51,512 nucleotides of DNA from an uncultured Rhodospirillales bacterium (GCA_903893975.1 CAITOL010000150.1:1-51512); one strand, 5' to 3'; counted from the first letter of the stretch, positions 16,735 through 26,192 are shown. Numbers and translations are program-made. Notes: generated from the letters alone by a model not told the origin.

Positions 16735-17511
16735 TTAGCGCCGGAAATTTGGCTGCCGCTTGTCAGCAAATGCGGCCATGCCTTCAACCTGATCGGGAGT
16801 ACCGAACATCGACAAGAACAACCGACGCTCGAAGCGCACGCCTTCTTGCAAGGTTGTCTCGAAGGCGCGGTTGACCGTCTCTTTCGCCATAGCAACTGCG
16901 CTCGGCGACAACGCCGCAAGCTGCGCGGCAATCTTCAACGCCTCCTCGATCAAACGATCGGCCGGGAAAATACGGCTGACCAAGTTGGAGCGTTCAGCTT
17001 CGGCCGCATCCATCATCCGTGCCGTCAGGATCATGTCCATCGCCTTGGATTTACCGATGGCGCGGGTCAGCCGCTGCGTGCCGCCAGCTCCCGGCATAAC
17101 CCCAAGATTGATCTCAGGCTGGCCAAACTTGGCGGTATCGGCAGCGACAATAAAATCACACATCATCGCCAGTTCGCATCCGCCCCCCAAGGCAAAGCCT
17201 GCGACAGCGGCGATAACCGGCTTCCTCACCTGCAGAACCGTCTCCCAATTTTTGCCGATAAAGTCATTGGTATAAACGTCAGGATACGTGCGGCCGAGCA
17301 TTTCTTTGATGTCGGCGCCCGCCGCGAACGCACGGTCGCTTCCGGTAAGAACGATAGCACCAATCGCCGGGTCGGCGTCGAATGCCAGCAACTGCGTGCC
17401 GAGCTCGCACATCAGCTGATCGCACAGCGCATTCAGCGCCTTCGGACGATTAAGGCGGATCAACCCGACGGCGCCATGCGTTTCAACGAGGATCATTTCC
17501 GGCGTGGACAT
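16735..17511 (-). CDS. enoyl-CoA hydratase
   Basis: This 258-residue crotonase-family enzyme adds water across 2-enoyl-CoA in fatty-acid oxidation. The oxyanion-hole segment [11 protein letters not shown] is present. Both catalytic glutamates are seen, in [11 protein letters not shown] and in [19 protein letters not shown], as in mitochondrial ECHS1. This makes hydratase activity more likely than another crotonase reaction. Its place between mutM and rpsT is common in the group. I leave out a gene symbol because fadB-, paaF- and ech-type names cannot be separated by eye. Confidence 0.9.
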   Translation of the reverse strand: MSTPEMILVETHGAVGLIRLNRPKALNALCDQLMCELGTQLLAFDADPAIGAIVLTGSDRAFAAGADIKEMLGRTYPDVYTNDFIGKNWETVLQVRKPVIAAVAGFALGGGCELAMMCDFIVAADTAKFGQPEINLGVMPGAGGTQRLTRAIGKSKAMDMILTARMMDAAEAERSNLVSRIFPADRLIEEALKIAAQLAALSPSAVAMAKETVNRAFETTLQEGVRFERRLFLSMFGTPDQVEGMAAFADKRQPNFRR

Positions 17512-17547
17512 CGGTTTCTCCGCAGCTTCAGCGAAGTGCCGTTCTAG

Positions 17548-18387
17548 CTAGCGCTGTGCACGTGGGCAATAGAAGGTGGAGCGGCCGGACTGGACGATAC
17601 GGGAGATACCGGCACAGTCGGGGGCACCTGGGCACGTCGCGCATGGCTCGCCTTCGCGGCCATAAACCTTCCAAGCATGCTGGAAGTAGCCAAGTTCGCC
17701 ATCAGGTTGCACATAGTCACGCAGGCTGGACCCGCCGACCGCAATCGCCTCAGTCAAGGTGGCCTTGATTTCGTGAACCAATCGGCCGCTTTCGGTGACA
17801 CTGACACTCGCCGCCTGCCGCGTAGGCGCCACACCCGCCCGGAACAGCGCATCGCAGACATAGATATTACCCAATCCCGCGACAACGCGTTGGTCGAGCA
17901 GCGCCGCTTTTATCGGTGTCCGCTTGCCAGCAAGCGCGGCTGCCAAATAGGCCGTGTCGAACCTGCCCTCGAGCGGTTCGGCTCCAAGCCCAGCCAACAA
18001 TCGATGCGTGGCCTCGTTCTGCGTTTCGACCAGATCAACCGAGCCAAATCGCCGTGGATCGACAAAGCCAACCGTGGTGCCGTCGTCCGTCTCCAACGTC
18101 ATATGCTCATGGGCCGGAAGGTCATTGGCACCGGAGGGCCGAATGAGCATCCGACCGGACATCCCGAGATGGATGAGGACCGAGCGCCCAGTGTCCAACC
18201 GCATCAGGATATATTTGGCACGCCGACGAAAGCCCACCACCGTTGCGCCGGTCATCTGTGACGCCAGCCCCGCGGGAAACGGCCAACGCAAATCCGGCCG
18301 ATGCACATGCACATACCGCAAGCGCCGCCCTTCGAGGACGGCCTGCAGGCCACGCATCACGGTTTCAACCTCGGGGAGTTCCGGCAT
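17548..18387 (-). CDS. mutM: formamidopyrimidine-DNA glycosylase with altered zinc finger
   Basis: MutM removes 8-oxoguanine and formamidopyrimidines from DNA. From ATG 18387 the 279-residue protein begins PELPEVET, giving the catalytic proline and glutamate. It also has [19 protein letters not shown] and [17 protein letters not shown]. The C-terminal zinc finger is unusual: the family C-x2-C-x16-C-x2-C pattern reads C-x2-C-x21-C-x2-A. An extra cysteine (PDC) sits inside the longer middle loop. The last ligand position is GCA (alanine) in an otherwise normal STFYCPRxQR end. The 13 residues upstream of the proline start are not used. Confidence 0.93.
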   Translation of the reverse strand: MPELPEVETVMRGLQAVLEGRRLRYVHVHRPDLRWPFPAGLASQMTGATVVGFRRRAKYILMRLDTGRSVLIHLGMSGRMLIRPSGANDLPAHEHMTLETDDGTTVGFVDPRRFGSVDLVETQNEATHRLLAGLGAEPLEGRFDTAYLAAALAGKRTPIKAALLDQRVVAGLGNIYVCDALFRAGVAPTRQAASVSVTESGRLVHEIKATLTEAIAVGGSSLRDYVQPDGELGYFQHAWKVYGREGEPCATCPGAPDCAGISRIVQSGRSTFYCPRAQR

Positions 18388-18415
18388 GATGCAGATCACG
18401 CTATACAGTGGTCCC
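18388..18415. promoter_or_regulatory. 28-bp divergent promoter between mutM and ubiE
   Basis: The whole gap between the two ATG codons is 28 bases and contains GCTATACAG. This reads as a -10-like TATACA on the plus strand and TATAGC on the minus strand. Any promoter must overlap the coding starts, so transcripts would be nearly leaderless, or transcription comes from inside the genes. A ubiE start at 18431 would lengthen the leader to 43 bases. Confidence 0.4.
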
Positions 18416-19171
18416 ATGCAGGACAACCCTATGCAAGATGGCGTGACCGACTTTGGTTTTCGCCAGGTGGACCGGGCGGAGAAAAAGCCGCTGGTGCGTG
18501 CCGTGTTCGACAGTGTCGCTTCGCGTTACGACGTGATGAACGACCTGATGTCACTTGGCATCCATCGCCTCTGGAAGCAGATTTTCCTAACTGACCTCGA
18601 CCCGCGGCCGCATAAAACCTTGCTCGATCTCGCCGGTGGTACCGGAGACATCACCATGGGCTGGCGCAAGAAGGGCGGCGGGCCGGCGGTCCTGTCAGAT
18701 ATCAACGAAGCGATGCTCCGCGTTGGCCGAGACCGCGTGATGGACCGTGGCTTTGCCGAGGATGTCAGCTTCCTGGTTGCCGACGCGGAAAAGCTGCCAT
18801 TGCCGGAGCAATCGGTTGAAACTGTGTCAATGGCATTTGGATTGCGCAATTGTACGGACAAGGCTGCCGTGCTCGCCGAGGCGTATCGCGTGCTGAAGCC
18901 AGGCGGGCGTTTCCTATGCTTGGAATTTTCGGCCGTGCAGATCGCGGCGCTGCTGCCGATTTACGATGCTTGGTCCTTTAAGGTGCTGCCGCGACTGGGC
19001 CAGGCAATCGCCGGCGATGGTGACAGCTACCAATATTTGGCCGAGAGCATCCGTATGTTCCCAGACCAGCACACCCTGGCGGGCATGTTTGCGGCTGCAG
19101 GGTTCGCGCGGGTTAAAGTGCGTAACCTGTCTGGCGGCATAGCGGCGATTCACTCCGGTTGGCGACTGTGA
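18416..19171 (+). CDS. ubiE: ubiquinone biosynthesis C-methyltransferase UbiE
   Basis: UbiE is the SAM-dependent C-methyltransferase of ubiquinone (and menaquinone) synthesis. The product has 251 residues from ATG 18416. It shows [19 protein letters not shown] and the SAM motif [11 protein letters not shown]. It then has [10 protein letters not shown] and the family end [18 protein letters not shown] 18431, with AGGA upstream, may be the true start. Its stop overlaps the coaBC GTG. The ubiB gene, which often follows ubiE, is absent here. Confidence 0.94.
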   Translation: MQDNPMQDGVTDFGFRQVDRAEKKPLVRAVFDSVASRYDVMNDLMSLGIHRLWKQIFLTDLDPRPHKTLLDLAGGTGDITMGWRKKGGGPAVLSDINEAMLRVGRDRVMDRGFAEDVSFLVADAEKLPLPEQSVETVSMAFGLRNCTDKAAVLAEAYRVLKPGGRFLCLEFSAVQIAALLPIYDAWSFKVLPRLGQAIAGDGDSYQYLAESIRMFPDQHTLAGMFAAAGFARVKVRNLSGGIAAIHSGWRL

Positions 19172-20364
19172 ACGGCAAATCAGTCCTGCTGATCGTCACC
19201 GGTGGCGTTGCCGCCTTCAAAGCGATTGAGCTGGTGCGCCTGCTGCGCAAAAGCCAATGCTCCGTTACCTGCGTGCTAACCGGTGCGGCAGGGCGGTTTG
19301 TCACCCCGCTTAGCTTACAGGCCGTCAGCGAAAATAAGGTCTACACGGATCTGTTTTCGCTGAGTGATGAGAGTGAGATGGGCCACATCCAACTCTCCCG
19401 CTCTGCGGATCTTTTGGTCGTGGCGCCGGCAACGGCCAATTTTCTCGCCAAAATGGCAAACGGCATTGCTGACGACCTGGCCTCGACTGTGGTTCTGGCG
19501 ACCGACAAGCCGGTATTGGTCGCACCCGCGATGAATGTGCGCATGTGGCTCCACGCTGCGACCCAAGCCAATGTGGCGCGACTGCAGCAGCGCGGCATCG
19601 CGGTGATCGGCCCGAATGAAGGCGCGATGGCCTGTAATGAAGTTGGCCCGGGCAGACTGGCGGAGCCACATGAAATATTTGCGGCAATCCAATCCGCTCT
19701 GACCGCGCCGGGCCCGCTGGTGGGTAAGCATGTGCTGGTTACCTCCGGTCCAACCCATGAACCGATCGACCCGGTGCGCTATATTGCCAATCGCAGCTCT
19801 GGACGGCAGGGCCATGCCATTGCCGGCGCACTCGCCGCACTGGGCGCCCGCGTCACGCTGGTCAGCGGTCCGGTGAACATGCCACCCCCCGCTGGGGTTG
19901 ACCTGCACAAAGTCGAAACCGCCGCCGAGATGCTCGCTGCGTGCCAGTCCGCTTTGCCGGCAGACGCCGCTGTGTTCGCCGCCGCTGTTGCCGATTGGCG
20001 GGTTGCCAATGCTGCCGATCTCAAACTCAAGAAAACCCCTGACGGTGCGCCGCCGGCCCTAGCACTCGTGCCTAATCCAGACATTCTGGCGACAATATCA
20101 GCCATGGGTCCAGAACGGCCGCGTCTTGTGGTTGGCTTTGCAGCTGAAACCCATGATCTGCGCGTGCACGCCCAGGACAAACTCCGCCGCAAGGGGTGCG
20201 ACTGGATTGTCGCGAACGACGTTTCTCCCTCGACCGGCATCATGGGGGGGCTGGAAAACGAAGTGCATCTGGTCACTGCTGCAGGCATCGAGGACTGGCC
20301 CAGGCTCAGCAAAGATGAGGTGGCCGCGCGGCTCGCGCACCGTATCGCTGAGGCTCTGATATGA
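19168..20364 (+). CDS. coaBC: bifunctional phosphopantothenoylcysteine decarboxylase / synthetase
   Basis: CoaBC makes 4'-phosphopantetheine from phosphopantothenate and cysteine on the way to coenzyme A. The N-terminal flavin-dependent CoaC half shows VTGGVAAFKA, the active-site histidine in GHIQLSRSADLLVVAPATAN, PAMNVRMW and ACNEVGPGRLAEP. The C-terminal CoaB half shows TSGPTHEPIDPVRYIANRSSG, AAVADWR and NDVS. I chose GTG 19168, which overlaps the ubiE stop as GTGA; TTG 19159 is an alternative. Its own stop overlaps dut. Confidence 0.94.
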   Translation: MNGKSVLLIVTGGVAAFKAIELVRLLRKSQCSVTCVLTGAAGRFVTPLSLQAVSENKVYTDLFSLSDESEMGHIQLSRSADLLVVAPATANFLAKMANGIADDLASTVVLATDKPVLVAPAMNVRMWLHAATQANVARLQQRGIAVIGPNEGAMACNEVGPGRLAEPHEIFAAIQSALTAPGPLVGKHVLVTSGPTHEPIDPVRYIANRSSGRQGHAIAGALAALGARVTLVSGPVNMPPPAGVDLHKVETAAEMLAACQSALPADAAVFAAAVADWRVANAADLKLKKTPDGAPPALALVPNPDILATISAMGPERPRLVVGFAAETHDLRVHAQDKLRRKGCDWIVANDVSPSTGIMGGLENEVHLVTAAGIEDWPRLSKDEVAARLAHRIAEALI

Positions 20365-20813
20365 CCCAGACCATTCGCGTCCAACGTCTGCCACATAGCG
20401 TTGGCCTCGCTCTGCCGAGCTATGCAACCTCCGGCGCGGCAGGCATGGACCTGCTTGCAGCCATCTTAGAACCTCTGACAATTGCGCCAGGTGCCCGCGT
20501 CCTCGTACCCATTGGCCTCAAAATCGCAATCCCCGCAGGCCACGAACTTCAGGTCAGGCCACGGTCTGGCTTGGCGCTGAAGAACGGCATCGTGTTGCCC
20601 AATAGCCCAGGTACGATCGACGAGGACTATCGTGGCGAGTTGCAGGTCATCGTGATGAACGCCGGTCGTGAGCCCTTTACCGTCGAACGCGGGATGCGGA
20701 TTGCTCAAGCCGTGCTCGCGCCGGTTACCCGCGCACGTTGGGAAGAAGCCGACAGTCTCGAGGCCACAAGCCGGGGCGAAGGCGGCTTCGGTAGTACTGG
20801 TACCGCCGGATAG
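20361..20813 (+). CDS. dut: dUTP diphosphatase
   Basis: Dut hydrolyses dUTP to dUMP, keeping uracil out of DNA. All five family motifs are present in this 150-residue trimer-forming protein: AAGMDLLA, PRSGLALKNG, GTIDEDYRGEL, GMRIAQAVLAPV and GEGGFGSTG. The ATG overlaps the coaBC stop by 4 bases. It ends the ubiE-coaBC-dut operon. Confidence 0.96.
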   Translation: MTQTIRVQRLPHSVGLALPSYATSGAAGMDLLAAILEPLTIAPGARVLVPIGLKIAIPAGHELQVRPRSGLALKNGIVLPNSPGTIDEDYRGELQVIVMNAGREPFTVERGMRIAQAVLAPVTRARWEEADSLEATSRGEGGFGSTGTAG

Positions 20814-20923
20814 TTGAGCGCGGATGGGGCATTTATCGCCCGCGCGGCATGACCGGATAAAGCGCGCAGTCGAAGTGCATTACGGCCACGATAGGCCCAT
20901 GTTTCGGTTGCGTATGTCATAGA

Positions 20924-20982
20924 AATGCCACGCGGCATTGGGTGACAGGGCGGCGGCGCTGCGCTAACACCCGGCGCAGCGC
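20924..20982 (+). promoter_or_regulatory. leader hairpins ahead of the orphan ABC transporter
   Basis: The 187-bp gap after dut holds two perfect inverted repeats. One is AATGCC-ACGC-GGCATT (20924-20939). The other is GCGCTGCGC (20956-20964) paired with GCGCAGCGC (20974-20982) around a 9-base loop. The second ends 18 bases before the permease ATG, and no clear Shine-Dalgarno is seen there. It could be a dut terminator or a translational control element; no known riboswitch was recognised. Confidence 0.45.
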
Positions 20983-21000
20983 ACAATTCCGGATTTTCGA

Positions 21001-22725
21001 ATGGCACACAGACCTCTGCCGACGGTCCTCGGTGGCAAACACCTGCCGAATATTTGGGATGTGGTGGCGCTGATTACCGTCTTTGGCGGGCTGATCGCCC
21101 TCGCACATTCGGCCCGCGGCACCTTGGTACCGCTGGATGCGCTCGAGGCGACGGCGATCAATCTCGATCCCTGGTCACTCCCGGATTACGCGCTTCGCAC
21201 CACTTTGCGCATGTTCGCCGCGCTTGCGGCTTCATTGCTGTTCACGTTTACCTACGCGCCGCTTGCAGCCAAAAGCCGTCGTGCCGGGCTGATCATGATC
21301 CCGATCCTGGATATCCTGCAGTCCGTTCCAATCCTGGGATTCCTGACCTTCACGATCGCGTTCTTCATGAGCTTGTTTCCCGGCAAGGTGATGGGGCTGG
21401 AACTCGCGGCAATCTTTGCCATCTTCACCAGCCAAGCCTGGAACATGGCCTTCAGCTTTTATCAGTCGCTCACCACATTGCCTGGTGACTTGGAGGAAGC
21501 CTGCCGCGGCTTCCGACTTACCGCATGGCAAAGGTTCTGGCGGCTTGAAGTCCCGTTCGCGATGCCAGGTTTGGTTTGGAATACGATGCTGTCGATGTCG
21601 GCCGGTTGGTTCTTCGTGGTCGCCTCAGAGGCCATCACCTTAGGCGACAACAACTGGAGGCTACCGGGCATTGGGTCATATGTGTCGACCGCGCTCGAAA
21701 AACGCGATATCGGCGCCGTAGCCTGGGCAATTCTGACAATGCTGCTGGTGATTCTGGCCTACGACCAGTTATTGTTTCGTCCCTTGGTCGCCTGGTCAGC
21801 AAAGTTCCGTTTTGAGAGCACAGCGGGTGCCGTCGCAGCGGACCCTTGGATGCTACGGCTGATCCGCCGCACCCATGTTCTGCGGGTCGTGGGAGAGGCC
21901 GTGGGCGGGGTGTTCAACAGTGTTGGGGGATTGCGCATACGTCTTCCGCACTGGCGATCCCGCGACCCCGCAACGCCAACCAAACTCGGAGACGCAGTCT
22001 TCGCTGTGCTGGTGACGGCCGGCGTCGGATACGCGCTTTGGGCCGTGATCATCTACATCGCTGCCGAGCTAAGCTGGGCTGACGTCGCGGAGACCATCCT
22101 CCTTGGCTGCGTAACACTCCTGCGCGTTGCCGTCCTGATGGCGCTCTCGTCATTGATTTGGGTGCCAATCGGTGTGTGGTTAGGTCTCCGTCCCGCATGG
22201 GCGCGCCGGGTGCAGCCGATTGCTCAGTTCCTCGCTGCCTTTCCAGCCAATCTGCTGTTTCCGCCTTTTGTCATCGTGATCGTCGCCTTTCATCTGAATA
22301 CAGATATTTTTCTGACCCCGCTGATGGTACTGGGCACCCAGTGGTATATTTTATTCAATGTGATCGCTGGCGCTGCCGCCTTCCCGGGTGATCTCCAGGA
22401 AGCTGCCCGCAATTTCCGAATTGGGGGGGTGCTATGGTGGCGCCGTGTGATGCTCCCCGGCATCCTCCCGTATTTCATCACCGGTGCCATCACCGCATCA
22501 GGTGGTTCGTGGAACGCCGCCATCGTGTCCGAAGTGGCGTCATGGGGGGACGATAAACTCGCTGCCCATGGGCTCGGCGCCTATATCGCCAAGGCCACCG
22601 ATAAGGGGGATTTTCACCAAATCGTACTCGGTGTGGTGGTGATGTCGTTGTTCGTGGTGCTGTGCAACCGCTTCTTCTGGCGACCGATCTACGCCTACAC
22701 CAGTCGCCGCGCGACATTGTCGTGA
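21001..22725 (+). CDS. ABC transporter permease, duplicated two-domain form
   Basis: The 574-residue membrane protein contains two consecutive NitT/TauT-type permease domains. The first has an EAA-like loop PGDLEEACRGFRLTAWQRFWRLEVPFAMPGL near 160-190. The second has PGDLQEAARNFRIGGVLWWRRVMLPGILPY near 460-490. The two loops are clearly related, so the gene arose by internal duplication, and a single polypeptide may form the whole channel. The partner ATPase begins 11 bases later. No substrate-binding protein gene is near, so the substrate is unknown. Confidence 0.85.
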   Translation: MAHRPLPTVLGGKHLPNIWDVVALITVFGGLIALAHSARGTLVPLDALEATAINLDPWSLPDYALRTTLRMFAALAASLLFTFTYAPLAAKSRRAGLIMIPILDILQSVPILGFLTFTIAFFMSLFPGKVMGLELAAIFAIFTSQAWNMAFSFYQSLTTLPGDLEEACRGFRLTAWQRFWRLEVPFAMPGLVWNTMLSMSAGWFFVVASEAITLGDNNWRLPGIGSYVSTALEKRDIGAVAWAILTMLLVILAYDQLLFRPLVAWSAKFRFESTAGAVAADPWMLRLIRRTHVLRVVGEAVGGVFNSVGGLRIRLPHWRSRDPATPTKLGDAVFAVLVTAGVGYALWAVIIYIAAELSWADVAETILLGCVTLLRVAVLMALSSLIWVPIGVWLGLRPAWARRVQPIAQFLAAFPANLLFPPFVIVIVAFHLNTDIFLTPLMVLGTQWYILFNVIAGAAAFPGDLQEAARNFRIGGVLWWRRVMLPGILPYFITGAITASGGSWNAAIVSEVASWGDDKLAAHGLGAYIAKATDKGDFHQIVLGVVVMSLFVVLCNRFFWRPIYAYTSRRATLS

Positions 22726-22736
22726 AGGAAACCGCC

Positions 22737-24041
22737 ATGCCCCCCCTGCTCGAAGTCCACAACTGCCGCCAAGCCTATCACAAGGATAGTAGCGCCGATC
22801 TGGTGGTCCTCGACGACGTCGAACTCACGCTCCAGGAGGGCGAGATCGTCGGCCTGCTCGGACGGTCAGGTTCTGGCAAGTCAACTTTGCTACGCATCGT
22901 GGCGGGTTTGTTGCAGCCGACCTCTGGCGAGGTTTTGTGGCGTGGACAGCCACTGCACGGACCTGCTGCAGGGGTTGCGATGGTGTTTCAATCCTTCGCA
23001 TTGTTCCCATGGTTAACCGTGGAAGAAAATGTCGAACTCGGACTTGAAGCCCTTGGAATTGGCGGCAAGGAACGTGCCGACCGAGCCGAGGCAGCGATTG
23101 ACCTTATCGGCCTTGGCGGGTTTGAAAGCGCATACCCGAAGGAACTTTCAGGCGGTATGCGCCAACGCGTCGGCTTGGCACGTGCCCTGGTTGTGCAACC
23201 GGAACTTCTGCTGATGGACGAACCCTTCAGCGCACTGGACGTCCTGACCGCAGAAACGCTGCGCACCGACCTCATCGATTTGTGGTCGGAGAAGAAATTG
23301 CCGATCAAATCCATCCTCATGGTAACGCACAACATCGAGGAAGCAGTGCTGATGTGCGACCGTATCCTGGTATTTTCGTCCAACCCAGGGCGTGTTGCGA
23401 GCGAAATCCAGGTCAACTTCCCGCATCCACGCGACCGGCACGATCCGGCATTCCGCCAGATGGTCGACGATATCTACGCGTTGATGACGCGCCGCACCCC
23501 GACGCCGCCCGCGGCAATCGCCAGCCCAGCCGCCGCCGCAGGCTTTGCCACCCCTCTACACCCCGTCAACACCAATTTGCTCGCCGGCTTGCTGGAGACA
23601 ATCGTCGCCGCTCCTTATGCCGGCAAGGCCGACTTGCCAGCGCTGGCCGACGATCTGCAAATGGAGTTGGACGAACTATTTCCGCTGGGCGAAGTGCTGC
23701 ATCTGTTGCAGTTCGCCGTGCTGGAAGAAGGTGACATCCGCCTGCTGGATACCGGGCGCGCTTTCGTTGACGCGGATACCGACACCCGCAAGCATCAGTT
23801 CGCCGCCGCGTTGCGCGCCCACGTACCGCTCATCGCCGCGATCCGCCGCACGCTCGACGAACGCTGGAACCACCGCGCTCCCGCCTTACGCTTCCGCGAC
23901 GAGCTAGAGGATCATATGTCGCCAGATTATGCGGATGAAACGCTACGTGCGGTCATTAGCTGGGGGCGCTACGCCGAGTTGTTCAGCTACGACGAAGAGT
24001 CCGATCAGTTTAGCTTGGACGATATCGACGCAACAGCATAA
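22737..24041 (+). CDS. NitT/TauT-type ABC ATPase with C-terminal AAA-associated domain
   Basis: The 434-residue protein joins a normal ATPase to a long C-terminal extension. Walker A is GRSGSGKST (42-50), signature LSGGMRQRVGLARAL (from 137), Walker B LLLMDEPFSALD, and H-loop VTHNIEEA. The extension (about 275-434) resembles the AAA-associated domain fused to some nitrate/sulfonate-type ATPases. It is probably regulatory and ends in a very acidic tail (YDEESDQFSLDDID). ATG 22737 has GAAGGAAA upstream; a GTG at 22722 overlaps the permease stop. Confidence 0.87.
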   Translation: MPPLLEVHNCRQAYHKDSSADLVVLDDVELTLQEGEIVGLLGRSGSGKSTLLRIVAGLLQPTSGEVLWRGQPLHGPAAGVAMVFQSFALFPWLTVEENVELGLEALGIGGKERADRAEAAIDLIGLGGFESAYPKELSGGMRQRVGLARALVVQPELLLMDEPFSALDVLTAETLRTDLIDLWSEKKLPIKSILMVTHNIEEAVLMCDRILVFSSNPGRVASEIQVNFPHPRDRHDPAFRQMVDDIYALMTRRTPTPPAAIASPAAAAGFATPLHPVNTNLLAGLLETIVAAPYAGKADLPALADDLQMELDELFPLGEVLHLLQFAVLEEGDIRLLDTGRAFVDADTDTRKHQFAAALRAHVPLIAAIRRTLDERWNHRAPALRFRDELEDHMSPDYADETLRAVISWGRYAELFSYDEESDQFSLDDIDATA

Positions 24042-24155
24042 CAGGTCCACACAACCGCCGCCGCCCGCCTGAACGCATCATCGTCTGGGCGGGATTGACG
24101 CCGTTGCCAGATTTGCGCCCATGATACGGCCAAATCCGCAAAGGGCGTCCAAACC

Positions 24156-24956
24156 ATGCTGCGTTTCGACAACAAGATCGTCTTTATCTCCGGCGCTGGT
24201 TCAGTGGGTGATGGCTGGGGCAATGGCCGTGCGACGGCCACGTTGTTTGCGCGCCAGGGCGCCAAGGTGTTTGGGACTGACATCAACCTGTCCGCGGCGG
24301 AGGCCACCGCCGCCACCATTGCCAGCGAGGAGGGCACGTGCACGGTGCGCCGTTGCGATATGACCGATAGCGCCGATGTTGCGGAGGCCGTGCAGGCATG
24401 TATCGATCGCTTCGGGCGCATCGATGTGCTGGTGAACAACGTCGGAGGGTCAGCTCCCGGCGATCCGGTCAGCATGGCGGAGGAGGTCTGGGACGGGCAG
24501 ATGGACCTCAACCTGAAAACCGTCTTCCTCGCCTGCAAGCATGTCCTGCCGATTATGCAGGCGCAGGGTAAGGGCGCAGTGGTCAACGTCGCCTCCGTCG
24601 CCGGTATACGCGACCAGCTCGGGCGCGATTACATCGCTTACGCCGCAAGCAAGGCCGGCGTTATCCGTATGTCGAAAGCCATCGCGATGTCGAACGCCAA
24701 GAAGGGAATCCGGTGTAACACTGTCGTGCCCGGACTGATGCACACGCCGCTCGTGGAAGCCCGCCTGGTCCGGCAAATCGGTGGCAACGACGCCGAGAAG
24801 CTCATCGCCGAACGCAATGCCCGCGTGCCGCTCGGCAGCATGGGCGATGCATGGGATGTCGCGCATGCCGTCCTGTTCCTGGCCTCTGATGAGGCGAAAT
24901 ATATCACCGCGACTGAAATCGTGGTGGATGGTGGGGTAACGGCGGCAAGACCATAG
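24156..24956 (+). CDS. SDR-family NAD(P)-dependent oxidoreductase
   Basis: The 266-residue protein has a Rossmann fold. Its glycine-rich loop is expanded: GAGSVGDGWGNGRATA replaces the usual TGxxxGIG. The rest is classical: NNVGGSAPG, the catalytic serine in VNVASVAG, tyrosine and lysine in YIAYAASKAG, and a typical end ATEIVVDGG. Substrate is unknown. It lies between the orphan ABC transporter and livJ, 59 bases before livJ, so it may share the liv transcript. Confidence 0.85.
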   Translation: MLRFDNKIVFISGAGSVGDGWGNGRATATLFARQGAKVFGTDINLSAAEATAATIASEEGTCTVRRCDMTDSADVAEAVQACIDRFGRIDVLVNNVGGSAPGDPVSMAEEVWDGQMDLNLKTVFLACKHVLPIMQAQGKGAVVNVASVAGIRDQLGRDYIAYAASKAGVIRMSKAIAMSNAKKGIRCNTVVPGLMHTPLVEARLVRQIGGNDAEKLIAERNARVPLGSMGDAWDVAHAVLFLASDEAKYITATEIVVDGGVTAARP

Positions 24957-25015
24957 CCGCCGCGATTCCAGCCGTGATATGACGTTTGCAAATAACGTTT
25001 GGGGGGATAATCCAC

Positions 25016-26179
25016 ATGAACCGCCGGATTCTGTTTGCTGCGGCCGCTCTGGCGGCGCTACCCCTGGCTGCCCATGCTGCGGAGCCGTTTCGCATTGGAC
25101 TGCTGGTGCCGATGACCGGCCCATTCCAGTCCACCGGACGCGCGATCAATGACGCGGTTAAGCTCTATATCAAACAACACGGCGACACCGTTGCCGGCCA
25201 CAAAGTGGAAATTCTCCTCCGCGATGACGCGGGTGTGCCCGACAATACCAAACGCCTGGCGACAGAGTTGGTTGTGCGCGATCACGTCAACGCATTCGCT
25301 GGCTTCGGGCTGACCCCGCTTGCACTGGCAACCGCGCCAGTGGCGACCCAGGCGAAAATCCCTGAAATCGTCATGGTCGCAGCGACCTCCTCGATCGTGA
25401 ATGCCTCTCCCTATATCTTCCGCTCTGGCCAGGTGCTGCCACAGCCCGCCACCATTGCCGCAGACTGGGCTCTGAAGCACGGGATTAAGAAGATTGTCTC
25501 TGTGGTGTCCGATTACGGCCCCGGCTATGACGCCGAGAAATGGTTTAACGACCGCTTCACCGCCGGGGGCGGCACGGTGGTCGCAGCCTTGCGGGTTCCC
25601 CTGGCGAACCCGGATTTTGCTCCGTTTCTGCAGCGCGTAAAGGATGCTGCGCCGGACGCGATGTATGCGTTCGTTCCCGCCGGCGTCGGTGGCATCTTCG
25701 CCAAGCAGTTTGTCGAACGTGGCATGGACAAGTCGGGCATTCGCTTCATTGCCACGGGAGATGTGACCGATGACGACAACCTCGGCGACATGGGCGACGC
25801 GATGCTTGGCGTTGTGACGGCGGGCCCGTATTCAGCCGCACATCCGTCTGCGCTCAATAAATCCTTCGTGGATGGCTACCGGGAGATCAGCGGCGGGCAC
25901 CGCGCCGGCTTCGTTGCCGCCTTTGCGTATGACGGCATTGAAATGCTCTACCGCGCATTGGAAAAAACCAAAGGCAACATGGACGGCACTGCCTTGGCTG
26001 AGGCACTCAAGGGCCTCAGCTTTGAAAGCCCCCGCGGCCAGATCAGCATCGACCCCGAGACACGCGAAATCATCACGCCTATCTACATCCGAGAGGTGAA
26101 AAAGGTGGACGGCGCGCTCTATAACGTCGAAGCCGAGACCTTTGCTGCGGTCAAAGACCCCGCAAAAGCGAAACCCTGA
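25016..26179 (+). CDS. livJ: branched-chain amino-acid-type ABC transporter, binding protein
   Basis: The 387-residue precursor has a Sec signal peptide (MNRRILFAAAAL, cleavage near HAA at 21-23). A LivJ/LivK type I receptor follows: RIGLLVPMTGPFQSTGRAINDAVKLY, VAATSSIVNASPYIFR, VSDYGPGYDAEKWF. ATG 25016 lies behind GGGGGGAT. The ligand could be a branched-chain amino acid, an amide, or an aromatic acid, because this receptor family is broad. It starts a complete livJHMGF set. Confidence 0.88.
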   Translation: MNRRILFAAAALAALPLAAHAAEPFRIGLLVPMTGPFQSTGRAINDAVKLYIKQHGDTVAGHKVEILLRDDAGVPDNTKRLATELVVRDHVNAFAGFGLTPLALATAPVATQAKIPEIVMVAATSSIVNASPYIFRSGQVLPQPATIAADWALKHGIKKIVSVVSDYGPGYDAEKWFNDRFTAGGGTVVAALRVPLANPDFAPFLQRVKDAAPDAMYAFVPAGVGGIFAKQFVERGMDKSGIRFIATGDVTDDDNLGDMGDAMLGVVTAGPYSAAHPSALNKSFVDGYREISGGHRAGFVAAFAYDGIEMLYRALEKTKGNMDGTALAEALKGLSFESPRGQISIDPETREIITPIYIREVKKVDGALYNVEAETFAAVKDPAKAKP

Positions 26180-26192
26180 TCTAGAACGCTCC

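Noticed and set aside
24064-24093. Possible terminator after the orphan ABC ATPase
   Set aside because: The stem is 6 bp with an 18-base loop and no T tract, too weak to list.
24156-24260. Odd glycine-rich loop in the SDR as a novel cofactor site
   Set aside because: From memory, GAG...GWGNG loops recur in a subgroup of SDRs, so I treat it as a known variant.
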